DNA of 64,000 nt from Betaproteobacteria bacterium (GTDB lineage: Bacteria; Pseudomonadota; Gammaproteobacteria; Burkholderiales; Burkholderiaceae_C): the NCBI GenBank assembly GCA_016716535.1, contig JADJWD010000007.1, positions 62,001-126,000 of the forward strand. Direction: 5' to 3'. Shown in pieces: positions 52,753 through 60,398 of this stretch (positions are counted from its first letter, which is position 1; every line of letters begins with the position of its first letter). The notes under the pieces were generated by a model. It saw nothing but the letters and a program-made list of their open reading frames with translations, ran no database searches and was not told the origin of the DNA. A program made the translations under genes and the position numbers.

Positions 52753-53774
52753 TTCTTGTACTTGGCGAGCAGGTCGCGCGCGTCCTTCAGCAACTGCTTG
52801 CCGTTCAGGCCGCGCTTGTCCATGTCGGCCACCCACTCGTCGTAGATCGGCGCGCTGGCGGCGATCCACCTGTCGGTCTCGGCGGCGCTGATCGTGATGA
52901 TCGTGTTGCCGCGGTCGGCGGCGGCCTTGCGGCCGGGCGCCTGGCTCTCGTCCCAGATCTTGCCGACCTGGCGCGACAGCGCCGCGCCGCTGTTGTCGTC
53001 GATCACCTTCTTCAGGTCGGCGGGCAGGCTGTCGTACTTCGCCTGATTCATCGCGAAGATGAAACCGGCCGAGTACATCGCCGGGCGCGACGGGTCGGTC
53101 TGCGTGTGGAACTTCGTCATCTCGTGCAGCTTGAACGCCGGCATCACCTCCCACGGCAACGCGAAGCCGTCGATCGTGCCCTTGCTGATCGCGTCGGCCA
53201 CCGCCGGCACCGGCATGCCCACCGGCGTGGCGCCGAGCTTGGCGATCAGCTTGTTCGTCTGGCGCGTCGGCGCGCGCATCTTCAGGCCCTTGAAGTCCTC
53301 GATCGTCTTGACCTGCTTGCTCGCAGTGTGCACGTAGCCCTCGTCATGCACCCAGGTGGCGAGGATCTTCGTGCCGGGGAACTCCTTCAGCGCGTGCTTC
53401 TGCAGATAGTCCCACGCGGCGGCGGCGCCGACCTCGGCGCTGTTGGTCATGAACGGCAGCTCGAACACTTCCATCGCCGGGAAGCGGCCGGCCGTGTAGC
53501 CGGGCAGCGTGACGACGAGGTCGTCGACGCCGTCCTTGATGCGGTCGACGAGTTGCGCCGGCGTGCCGCCGCCGCTCATCGCCGGCAGCAGCTGGCACTT
53601 CAAGCGCCCCTTGGATTCGGCGGCGACCTTGTCGCACCACGGCCCGATCACACGCACCGGCGCCATCGCCTGCGGCGGCCAGATGTGGTGCAGCTTCAGG
53701 GTCACGTCCTGCGCGGCGGCGGGCAAAGCGGCGGCAGCCAGGACGATGGCAGCAAACGAACGTTGGATCGACAT
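52749..53774 (-). CDS. TRAP transporter substrate-binding protein, DctP family
   Basis: A 341-residue periplasmic binding protein: signal peptide ending LPAAAQ-DVTLKLHHIWPP (cleavage near residue 22), then DctP-fold blocks VDRIKDGVDDLVVTLPGYTAGRFP, FKGLKMRAPTRQTNKLIAKLGATPVGMPVPAVADAISKGTIDGFALPWEVM. The arginine in MRAPT usually contacts a carboxylate, so an organic acid ligand is likely. The start is ATG 53774 with GGAGAG before it. A GC-rich hairpin separates it from the MetE-like gene. Confidence 0.92.
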   Translation of the reverse strand: MSIQRSFAAIVLAAAALPAAAQDVTLKLHHIWPPQAMAPVRVIGPWCDKVAAESKGRLKCQLLPAMSGGGTPAQLVDRIKDGVDDLVVTLPGYTAGRFPAMEVFELPFMTNSAEVGAAAAWDYLQKHALKEFPGTKILATWVHDEGYVHTASKQVKTIEDFKGLKMRAPTRQTNKLIAKLGATPVGMPVPAVADAISKGTIDGFALPWEVMPAFKLHEMTKFHTQTDPSRPAMYSAGFIFAMNQAKYDSLPADLKKVIDDNSGAALSRQVGKIWDESQAPGRKAAADRGNTIITISAAETDRWIAASAPIYDEWVADMDKRGLNGKQLLKDARDLLAKYKK

Positions 53775-53797
53775 GGGTTCTCTCCTCGGTGATCTTT

Positions 53798-53818
53798 CCC
53801 GGCCGCGGCGCGGCCGGG
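53798..53818 (-). promoter_or_regulatory. intercistronic hairpin between the MetE-like gene and dctP
   Basis: CCCGGCCGC (53798-53806) and GCGGCCGGG (53810-53818) form a perfect 9-base stem with a 3-base loop in the 56-base gap. Without a U-run it is more likely an mRNA processing or partial-attenuation signal than a full terminator. Confidence 0.5.
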
Positions 53819-53830
53819 CCAAACGATGCT

Positions 53831-54955
53831 TCAGCCCCAGACCTCGCGCGCCGTCTCGACGACGAGCTCGAGCTTGCGCCGCTGGTCCAGGACGGCGATG
53901 TTGTTGCCGTGCACGGTGCTCGAGAAGCCGCACTGCGGGCTCAGGCACAGCTGCTCGAGCGGCGCGTGCTTCGCCGCCTCGCCGATGCGGCGCTTCAGGT
54001 CATCCTTGCTCTCGAGCTGGCCGAACTTCGTCGTCACGAGGCCGAGCACGACGATGCGCCCGGGCTTCAGGAAGCGCAGCGGCCTGAAGTCGCCGGAGCG
54101 GTCGTCGTCGTACTCCATGAAGATCGCGTCGAGGTTCATCTCCGCGAGCAGCGCCTCGGCCACCGGCTCGTAGTTGCCTTGCGCGGCGAACGTGCTCTTG
54201 AAGTTGCCGCGGCACAGGTGCATCGCGAGCGTCATGCCTGCGGGCTTCAGCGCGACGACCTTGTTGATGAACTGCGCGTAGCGGTGCGGCAGCTCGTTGG
54301 GGTCGTCGCCGCGCGCGCGCGCCGCCTCGCGCATCTTCTCGTCGCAGAGGTACGCCATGTTCGTGTCGTCCATCTGCACGTAGCGGCAGCCGGCGTCGTA
54401 GAGGCTCTTCAGCTCGTCGCCGTAGGCGCGCGCGGTGTCGTCGTAGAAGGCGGGGTCGAGCTCCGGGTAGGCCTCGCGGCTGATGCCGCCGCGGCCGCCG
54501 CGGAAGTGCAGCATCGTCGGCGACGGGATCGTCACCTTCGGCGTGCAGCCGGGTGCGTGCGCCTCGACCTGGCGCTTCAGGTACTCGAAGTCGGCGCGCT
54601 GGATGTCGCGCACGTGCTGCACGCGGCCGACGACGCGGATCGTCGGCGGCGCCAGCTCCTCGGTGCCGTCGGGCTTCTTCACCGTCACCGGGATGTCGGT
54701 CTTCACGCCGCCCAACTGGTCGAGGAAGTCGATGTGGAAGTAGGTGCGGCGGAACTCGCCGTCGGTGATCGCCTTCAGGCCGCAGTCGCGCTGGAACTTG
54801 ACGATCTCGGTGATCGCGCGGTCTTCCACTTCGCGCAACTGCGCCGGCGTGATCTCGCCCTTGGCCTTCTTCTCGCGCGCTTCGAGCAGGTACGGCGGGC
54901 GCAGGAAACTGCCGACGTGGTCGGCGCGGAACGGCGGGGTGGTGCGGGCGGTCAT
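53831..54955 (-). CDS. cobalamin-independent methionine synthase II-family methyltransferase
   Basis: A 374-residue protein equal to the C-terminal catalytic half of MetE (YxjG/YxjH-like). Zinc-ligand segments are AMHLCRGN (histidine and cysteine) and SPQCGFSS (cysteine), with FRADHVGSFLRP and QMDDTNMAYL in the barrel. It should transfer a methyl group to a thiol such as homocysteine, but the donor is open: stand-alone forms often use simple methylated compounds or corrinoid-free donors. It is the first gene of an operon with a TRAP importer and is divergent from a GntR regulator, so the methyl donor may be the imported solute. Confidence 0.87.
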   Translation of the reverse strand: MTARTTPPFRADHVGSFLRPPYLLEAREKKAKGEITPAQLREVEDRAITEIVKFQRDCGLKAITDGEFRRTYFHIDFLDQLGGVKTDIPVTVKKPDGTEELAPPTIRVVGRVQHVRDIQRADFEYLKRQVEAHAPGCTPKVTIPSPTMLHFRGGRGGISREAYPELDPAFYDDTARAYGDELKSLYDAGCRYVQMDDTNMAYLCDEKMREAARARGDDPNELPHRYAQFINKVVALKPAGMTLAMHLCRGNFKSTFAAQGNYEPVAEALLAEMNLDAIFMEYDDDRSGDFRPLRFLKPGRIVVLGLVTTKFGQLESKDDLKRRIGEAAKHAPLEQLCLSPQCGFSSTVHGNNIAVLDQRRKLELVVETAREVWG

Positions 54956-55009
54956 CGCAGGCTTTCCGAAGGGAAGTCGTCGCGGCGGTCCGGGCGCGGC
55001 CCGGGTTTG

Positions 55010-55021
55010 ATTGGATCCAAT
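55010..55021. promoter_or_regulatory. palindromic operator, candidate GntR site 1
   Basis: ATTGGATCCAAT is a perfect 12-base palindrome, 55 bases before the MetE-like start and 69 before the GntR start, in an AT-richer stretch of the divergent promoter region. A near-identical second copy lies at 55089-55100. Confidence 0.6.
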
Positions 55022-55088
55022 TATCGGCAGCGGGCGGCTATCGTCATCGGGAGTTTCCGGGGGCACTCGCCCACCCCCTGCCCACCGC

Positions 55089-55100
55089 AATGGATCCAAT
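55089..55100. promoter_or_regulatory. palindromic operator, candidate GntR site 2 overlapping the GntR start codon
   Basis: AATGGATCCAAT differs from site 1 at one base and includes the ATG of the regulator gene (55090-55092). Centre-to-centre distance from site 1 is 79 bases. Binding here would block the regulator's own transcription or elongation. Confidence 0.55.
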
Positions 55101-55797
55101 CGAAGGCACCGCGGCCCCGCCGGCCGGCATCGTGGCGCGACTGCGCCAGCTCATCGCCGAGGGCCGCTACGCCAGCGGCGAGCGCCTGGCCGAGGAGACG
55201 GTGGCCGCGGCCCTGGGCGTCTCGCGCACGCCGGTGCGGCTGGCGTTTCGCACGCTGGCGCAGGAGGGGCTGCTGCAAAGCGCCGGCAAGCGCGGCCACG
55301 TCGTGCGCGAGTTCTCGGCCGATGACGTGCAGGTCGCCGTCGAGGTGCGCGGCGTGCTCGAAGGGCTGGCTGCGCGGCGGCTCGCCGAACGCGGGCTGCC
55401 GGCGGCGCTGCGCGAGGTGCTGCACGAGTGTCTCGACGAAGGCGAGGCCGTCGTCGGTGCTGCCCGCCTGACCGAAGCGGGCTTTGCGCGCTGGAGCGCG
55501 CTGAACGCACGCTTTCACGGCGCCATCGTGCGCGGCGACGGCCGCTCGCACGTCATCGCCGACGCCATCGCGCGCAACAACCACCTGCCGTTCGCCTCGG
55601 CCGACAGCATCACGGTGCAGAAGCACCACCTCGACCGCGAACTGCGCAAGCTGCGCATGGCGCAGATGCAGCACCGCCTCGTCGTGCAGGCGCTCGAGCA
55701 AGGCGAGTCGGCGCGCGTCGAGGCGCTGATGCGCGAGCACGCGAACATCGGCCTGCGCTACGAGGCGCTGTTCGGGTTGAACAAGGTCGGGAGTTAG
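55090..55797 (+). CDS. GntR-family regulator with FCD ligand domain
   Basis: A 235-residue repressor-type protein. The winged helix is at residues 15-75 (ERLAEETVAAALGVSRTPVRLAFRTLAQEGLLQSAGKRGHVVREF). The FCD domain follows, with its usual metal/ligand histidines (ALNARFHGAIVRG, MQHRLVVQALEQGESARVEALMREHANIG). FCD regulators generally bind organic acids and are released from DNA by the substrate of the pathway they control. It is divergent from the MetE-like/TRAP operon, and two copies of a palindrome lie between the starts. Its stop overlaps that of the convergent MFS gene by 4 bases. Confidence 0.9.
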   Translation: MDPIEGTAAPPAGIVARLRQLIAEGRYASGERLAEETVAAALGVSRTPVRLAFRTLAQEGLLQSAGKRGHVVREFSADDVQVAVEVRGVLEGLAARRLAERGLPAALREVLHECLDEGEAVVGAARLTEAGFARWSALNARFHGAIVRGDGRSHVIADAIARNNHLPFASADSITVQKHHLDRELRKLRMAQMQHRLVVQALEQGESARVEALMREHANIGLRYEALFGLNKVGS

Positions 55798-57062
55798 GGA
55801 GCGCGGGGCCCAGCGGGCGCAGGCCGCAGATGCCGCGCCAGCAACCCCGCCAGCATCAGCCCCGCCAGCGCGCTGGCGCCGGTCGCGAGCCAGCTCAGGT
55901 GCCAGCCGCCGCCGGCGCGCGCCGCCACCCAGGCCACCAGCGGCGGGCCGAAGAACTGGCCGAAGCCCGAGCCTTGCTGCATCCAGCCGACCGTCGTCGA
56001 CAACGTGCCTTCGCCGGGCGCCAGGCGCACGGCGAGCGCGAAGAGCGTGCCCGGGATCAGCCCACCGACGCCGGAGAACAGCAGCACCGCCGCGACGCGC
56101 AGCGGCATCGGCAACAGCGGCGTTGGCGCGGCGCCGCCGACGTCACCCGGCCACGCCGCGAACGTCAGCACCGCACCGACGCCCATCGCGACGAAGCCCG
56201 CGACGAGCAGCCGCACCGGCGCGACGCCGCGATGCAGCAGCCGCCCGGCGCCGATGTTGCCGAGCATGTTCACCGCCGCGGCCAGCGCCGTCAGCACGCC
56301 GGCAGCCGCGAGCGACGTGCCGCCTTGCGCGTAGACGGTCGGCAGGAAGCCGATCACCGCCATCCACTGCCCGGCATAAACCGCGAACGACAGCGCCAGC
56401 AGCCACGGGCCGGGCGCGGCGAGCGTGCGGATGAGCCGCGCAATCAGCGGCGGCAGCGGCGCCTGGGCAGGCGCACCGGTGGTTCCTGCCAACGCGGCCG
56501 CCACCGGCACCGCCCGCATCAACCACCACGCCATCGCCGCGCTCACCGCCGCCAGCGCCCACCACCACGCGCGCCAGCCGGCCGCCTGCATCACCCACGG
56601 CCCGGCGAGCAGCGCCAGCGTCGTCGCCAGCGGCATGTACGCGCTCCACAGGCCGATGATGAGGTTCAGCCGCTCGGCCGCGACCAGCCGGCGCAGCAGC
56701 GCCGGCGCCGCGAGCACGACGAGCAGGAAGCCCAGGCCCTCGAGCGCGCGCAGCGCGAGCAGCATCGTCACGCCGGGCGCGAAGCCGCCGGCGGCGCTGG
56801 CAGCAGCCAGCAGCACGAGGCCGATCAGCATGCTGCGCCTGGGCGTCAGCCCGTCGGCGAGCGCGCCGACCGCAACGCCGGCGCACATGCCCGCGAGTTG
56901 CACCATCGACAGCAGGAAGCCCGCCTGCACGAGCGTGACGCCGAGCGCCTGCTGCAGCACCGGAATCGCCGGCGGCAGCTTGCCAACGTGCAGCGCCGCG
57001 CAGACGCCGGCGAGGATGACGACGAGCGCGGGCTCGGGGCGCGAAGGTCTGGATGCGGACAT
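55794..57062 (-). CDS. major facilitator superfamily transporter
   Basis: A 422-residue permease with about twelve hydrophobic segments. The cytoplasmic loop motif between helices 2 and 3 is GALADGLTPRRSMLIG, the MFS signature. The family branch looks like CynX/NarK-like or sugar-phosphate-type MFS without further resolution. I chose ATG 57062 (MSASRPSRPEPALVVILAG); the preceding codons are histidine/arginine-rich intergenic sequence. It is divergent from the acyl-CoA synthetase gene, 71 bases apart. Confidence 0.87.
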   Translation of the reverse strand: MSASRPSRPEPALVVILAGVCAALHVGKLPPAIPVLQQALGVTLVQAGFLLSMVQLAGMCAGVAVGALADGLTPRRSMLIGLVLLAAASAAGGFAPGVTMLLALRALEGLGFLLVVLAAPALLRRLVAAERLNLIIGLWSAYMPLATTLALLAGPWVMQAAGWRAWWWALAAVSAAMAWWLMRAVPVAAALAGTTGAPAQAPLPPLIARLIRTLAAPGPWLLALSFAVYAGQWMAVIGFLPTVYAQGGTSLAAAGVLTALAAAVNMLGNIGAGRLLHRGVAPVRLLVAGFVAMGVGAVLTFAAWPGDVGGAAPTPLLPMPLRVAAVLLFSGVGGLIPGTLFALAVRLAPGEGTLSTTVGWMQQGSGFGQFFGPPLVAWVAARAGGGWHLSWLATGASALAGLMLAGLLARHLRPAPAGPRAP

Positions 57063-57133
57063 GCTGGGGCGCGAGTGTGCCCTGTGCCTGTGCCGATGAC
57101 GGCGCGCCACCGGGCGATGCAAGAATCGTCCGC

Positions 57134-58747
57134 ATGACCGCCGCTGCCGATGCCCGCGCCGACGCCGAGTTCCTGGACCTGCCGACGATGCTGGCCGACG
57201 CGGCGCGCGCGTATCCGCACTCGCCGGCGATCATCGACGCGGCGCCGGGAAACGAGCGCCGCTTCGACTTCGCCGCGCTCGATGCCGCCGTCGACCGCGT
57301 CGCCGCAGCGCTGCAACGCGCGGGCCTCGGGCCGGGGCACGCGGTGGCGGTGGTGGCCGCGGCGTCGGCCGAGTACCTCTTCGTCTTCTTCGGCGCGCTG
57401 CGCGCCGGCCTCGCGGTGGCGCCGCTCGCGCCTTCGTCGACGCCGCAGCAGCTTGCCGACATGATCGCCGACTGCGACGCGCGCGTCGTCTTCGTCGATG
57501 CCGAGGCGGCCGCGGCGCTCGGCACGGTGGCGCTGCCGGCGCACGCGCGTGTCGTGCGCTTCGGCGAACCCTTCGAACAATGGCTCGCCCCCGCTGGCAG
57601 CAAACCCGCGCCGGTGAGGATCGATCCGGCGTGGCCCTTCAACATCATCTACTCGTCGGGCACGACCGGCACGCCCAAAGGCATCGTGCAGCCGCACGCG
57701 ATGCGCTGGGCGCACATCCGGCGCGGTTCGGCCACCGGCTACGGGCCGGGCTCGGTGACGCTGGTCGCGACGCCGCTGTACAGCAACACGACGCTCGTCG
57801 CGGTGATCCCGTCGCTCGCCTGGGGCGGCGCGGTCGTGCTTGGCCGCAAGTTCGACGCGCTGGGTTATCTGCAGCTCGCCGAGCGCCACCGAGCCACGCA
57901 CACGATGCTGGTGCCGGTGCAGTACCAGCGGCTGATGGCGCATCCGCGCTTCGACGAGTTCGACCTCACGAGCTTCGTCGCCAAGTTCTGCACCAGCGCG
58001 CCGTTTTGCGCCGAGCTGAAGGCCGAGGTGCTGCGGCGCTGGCCGGGCGGCCTCACCGAGTACTACGGCCTCACCGAAGGCGGCGCGACGTTCATCCTGC
58101 ACTGCCACGAACATCCGACGAAGCTGCACACCGTGGGCCCACCGAACGAGGGCCACGAAGTGCGCCTGCTCGACGAAGCCGGCCGCGCGTTGGCACCCGA
58201 GGCCGTGGCGCGCGGCGAGGCAGGCGAGATCGCCGGCCGCAGCCCCGGCATGATGAGCGGCTACCACCGCCAGCCCGCGAAGTCGGCCGAGGCCGAGTGG
58301 TTCGACGAGCAAGGACGGCGCTACATCCGCACCGGCGACATCGGCCGCTTCGATGCCGACGGCTTCCTCGTGCTGACCGATCGCCGCAAGGACATGGTCA
58401 TCAGCGGCGGCTTCAACGTCTACCCGAGCGACCTCGAGGCCGTGCTGCGCCAGCACCCCGCGGTGGCCGAAGCGGCCGTGTTCGGCGTGCCGAGCGAGCA
58501 GTGGGGCGAGACGCCGGTGGCGGTGGTGGTGTTGCGCGATGCTGCTTCATCGTCGGCTGCGCCTGATGCGCGCGATGCGCAAGCCCTGCGCGCATGGGCC
58601 AACGAGCGGCTGGGCAAGACGCAGCGGCTCGCGGCACTGCGTTTCGCGGATGAGCTGCCGCGCAGTGCGATCGGGAAGGTGCTGCGGCGCGAGCTGAGAG
58701 CGAGATGGCTCGGCGCCGACGGTTCGGAGCGCTACTTTCCGGCCTGA
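57134..58747 (+). CDS. class I adenylate-forming acyl-CoA synthetase
   Basis: A 537-residue AMP-binding ligase, 4-coumarate-CoA ligase-like. Motifs are IIYSSGTTGTPKGIV near residue 173-187, YYGLTEGG, YIRTGDIGRFDADGFLVLTDRRKDMVISGGFNVYPSDLE and the catalytic lysine region PRSAIGKVLRREL. All sites for adenylation and CoA transfer are present. The substrate is probably a medium- or long-chain or aromatic acid. It is distinct from the feruloyl-CoA-synthase-like ligase at 34399 in both length and motif details. It stands alone on the plus strand. Confidence 0.9.
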   Translation: MTAAADARADAEFLDLPTMLADAARAYPHSPAIIDAAPGNERRFDFAALDAAVDRVAAALQRAGLGPGHAVAVVAAASAEYLFVFFGALRAGLAVAPLAPSSTPQQLADMIADCDARVVFVDAEAAAALGTVALPAHARVVRFGEPFEQWLAPAGSKPAPVRIDPAWPFNIIYSSGTTGTPKGIVQPHAMRWAHIRRGSATGYGPGSVTLVATPLYSNTTLVAVIPSLAWGGAVVLGRKFDALGYLQLAERHRATHTMLVPVQYQRLMAHPRFDEFDLTSFVAKFCTSAPFCAELKAEVLRRWPGGLTEYYGLTEGGATFILHCHEHPTKLHTVGPPNEGHEVRLLDEAGRALAPEAVARGEAGEIAGRSPGMMSGYHRQPAKSAEAEWFDEQGRRYIRTGDIGRFDADGFLVLTDRRKDMVISGGFNVYPSDLEAVLRQHPAVAEAAVFGVPSEQWGETPVAVVVLRDAASSSAAPDARDAQALRAWANERLGKTQRLAALRFADELPRSAIGKVLRRELRARWLGADGSERYFPA

Positions 58748-58786
58748 TCGCGCGCTCCAAGAGCTGGGGCGGCATGCCGAGGTTCT

Positions 58787-59896
58787 TCACCGCCCCATCC
58801 GCCCCACCACGCCGCGCGCCAAGCGCTCGGCCACCGCCAGGTCAGCCGGCGGCAGCGACTTCAACAGCAGGTCGCGCAAATCGCGCACCTCGCACAGGCC
58901 GTGGTGCTGGCAAGCCTGCGCGAGCGCGGGGTGCTCGGCGCAGGCGCGCTTCAGCGCCGACGTGTGGGCCGGCCGCCCCGCGGCATCGACCGGTGTGCAC
59001 GAGGCCAGCCACAGCGCGCCGCGCAGCACGTCGGGCGATGCGAGGTCGCGCGCGTCGGCGCCCCAGGCGCGCAGCAGTTGGCGCGCCGGTTCGATGTCGG
59101 TGGCATCGATCACCTCGGCCAGCAGCAGCGGATCGCCGACGGCCACGGCTTGCGCCAGGTCGATCGGCCGCCGCGTCAGCTCGGGGCCGGTGCCTTGGCC
59201 TGCGCCGGCCGCGGCGAGCGTGAAGCCGGCCGCGGCCAGCGCCTCGTCGACCTGGCGCGCGTCGGGCATCTGCTCGCACAGCGGCGCAAGCGATGCGCCG
59301 CGGCCGGCGCCGGCGACCGGGCGGCCGGCATTCGCGCGCTGCCGCCACTCGTCCATGCGCCGCCAGTGCATCAGCTGCCGGCACTGGCGCTCGATCATCC
59401 ACGTCGCGACGAGCGCGGCCGTGTCGCCGCCTTGCAGCGCCGCTTGCACGAAAGCGAGCGCGTCGCGCCCGGCGACGAGGCCGTCGCCGCCGCCGCGCAA
59501 CTTCGCGAGCGACTGCACGACCGCCTCGCGCGCCGGCGGGACGAAGGGGCGCGCGGTGGCGTTGCTGGTCGCCAAGGCCGACGACGCCGCCGCACTGGCG
59601 GCCGCCGCCGCCGCCTCGGCACGCGCCGCCGCAGCCGCCTCATCGGCCGGCGACGCGGGCACGGCCGGCGCGTTGCCCCACGGGTTCGCGAGCTGGCCGC
59701 TGCGCTGGTGTTCGGGCACCGGCGCCGACGCGGCGGCCGCGGCCGGATCGTCCGGTGCGAACCACGTGCGCCACGCCGCCCACGCGGCGATCAGGCCGAG
59801 CAGCGCCAGCGCCGCCAGCACGGTCACGACGAAGGCACGCCGGCTCGGTGCACGCGCCGAGCCGGGCGCCGAGCGCCGATCGGCCCTCAAAGCCAC
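58787..59896 (-). CDS. membrane-anchored hypothetical protein
   Basis: About 369 residues. Near the N-terminus is one membrane helix (AFVVTVLAALALLGLIAAWAAW), then a long alanine-rich linker (ADEAAAAARAEAAAAAASAAASSALA) and a helical C-terminal domain with eight cysteines (for example MIERQCRQLMHW, CEQMPDARQ, RACAEHPALAQACQHHGLCE). The domain probably faces the periplasm. No family is recognised. The start is ambiguous: GTG 59896 or TTG 59890, the latter overlapping the stop of the methyltransferase gene (TTGA). Confidence 0.65.
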   Translation of the reverse strand: MALRADRRSAPGSARAPSRRAFVVTVLAALALLGLIAAWAAWRTWFAPDDPAAAAASAPVPEHQRSGQLANPWGNAPAVPASPADEAAAAARAEAAAAAASAAASSALATSNATARPFVPPAREAVVQSLAKLRGGGDGLVAGRDALAFVQAALQGGDTAALVATWMIERQCRQLMHWRRMDEWRQRANAGRPVAGAGRGASLAPLCEQMPDARQVDEALAAAGFTLAAAGAGQGTGPELTRRPIDLAQAVAVGDPLLLAEVIDATDIEPARQLLRAWGADARDLASPDVLRGALWLASCTPVDAAGRPAHTSALKRACAEHPALAQACQHHGLCEVRDLRDLLLKSLPPADLAVAERLARGVVGRMGR

Positions 59897-60342
59897 CGCC
59901 GCACGCGGGCCATGTAGTCGGCGTAGCCGTCGCCGAAGCGCGCGAGCAGCGCGGCTTCCTCGCGCCGGATCTGCCCGCGTGTCATCCACCCGCTGAAGAC
60001 CGCGACGAGCACGAGGCCCGCGAGGCTCGCCCACCACACCGCCAGGCCCAGCAGCGTGGCGGCCAGGCCGAGGTACATCGGGTTGCGCGTGAAGCGGTAG
60101 ACGCCGGTGGCGACGACCTGGCGCGCGCGCTCGGGCGCGAGCGGGTTGACGGTCGTCTTCGCGCGCTTGAACGCGACGACGCCGGCGAGCGCCACCGCGA
60201 TGCCGGCCACGCCGAGCGCAACCGCCAAGACACGCTGGCCGCTGAACGGCACGTTCAGCGCCGGCAGCCAGTGCGCCGCGGCGGCGATGGCGGCGGCGAA
60301 GACCGCCCACAGCAGCAGCGGCGGGATGCGGAGGTCGAGCAT
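59887..60342 (-). CDS. isoprenylcysteine carboxyl methyltransferase-family protein
   Basis: A 151-residue integral membrane protein with about four helices. The C-terminal motif GVYRFTRNPMYLGLAATLLG and the glutamates in RREEAALLARFGDGYADYMARVRRWL match the ICMT/PEMT-like family (phospholipid- or NnrU-related methyltransferases), which use S-adenosylmethionine. Bacterial substrates are mostly unknown. The stop overlaps the next gene. Confidence 0.85.
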   Translation of the reverse strand: MLDLRIPPLLLWAVFAAAIAAAAHWLPALNVPFSGQRVLAVALGVAGIAVALAGVVAFKRAKTTVNPLAPERARQVVATGVYRFTRNPMYLGLAATLLGLAVWWASLAGLVLVAVFSGWMTRGQIRREEAALLARFGDGYADYMARVRRWL

Positions 60343-60398
60343 CGGCGAAGGCAGGCCCGAAGGCGAAGCGGCTCGTGAAGCGGGGACAGGCCGCGAGG

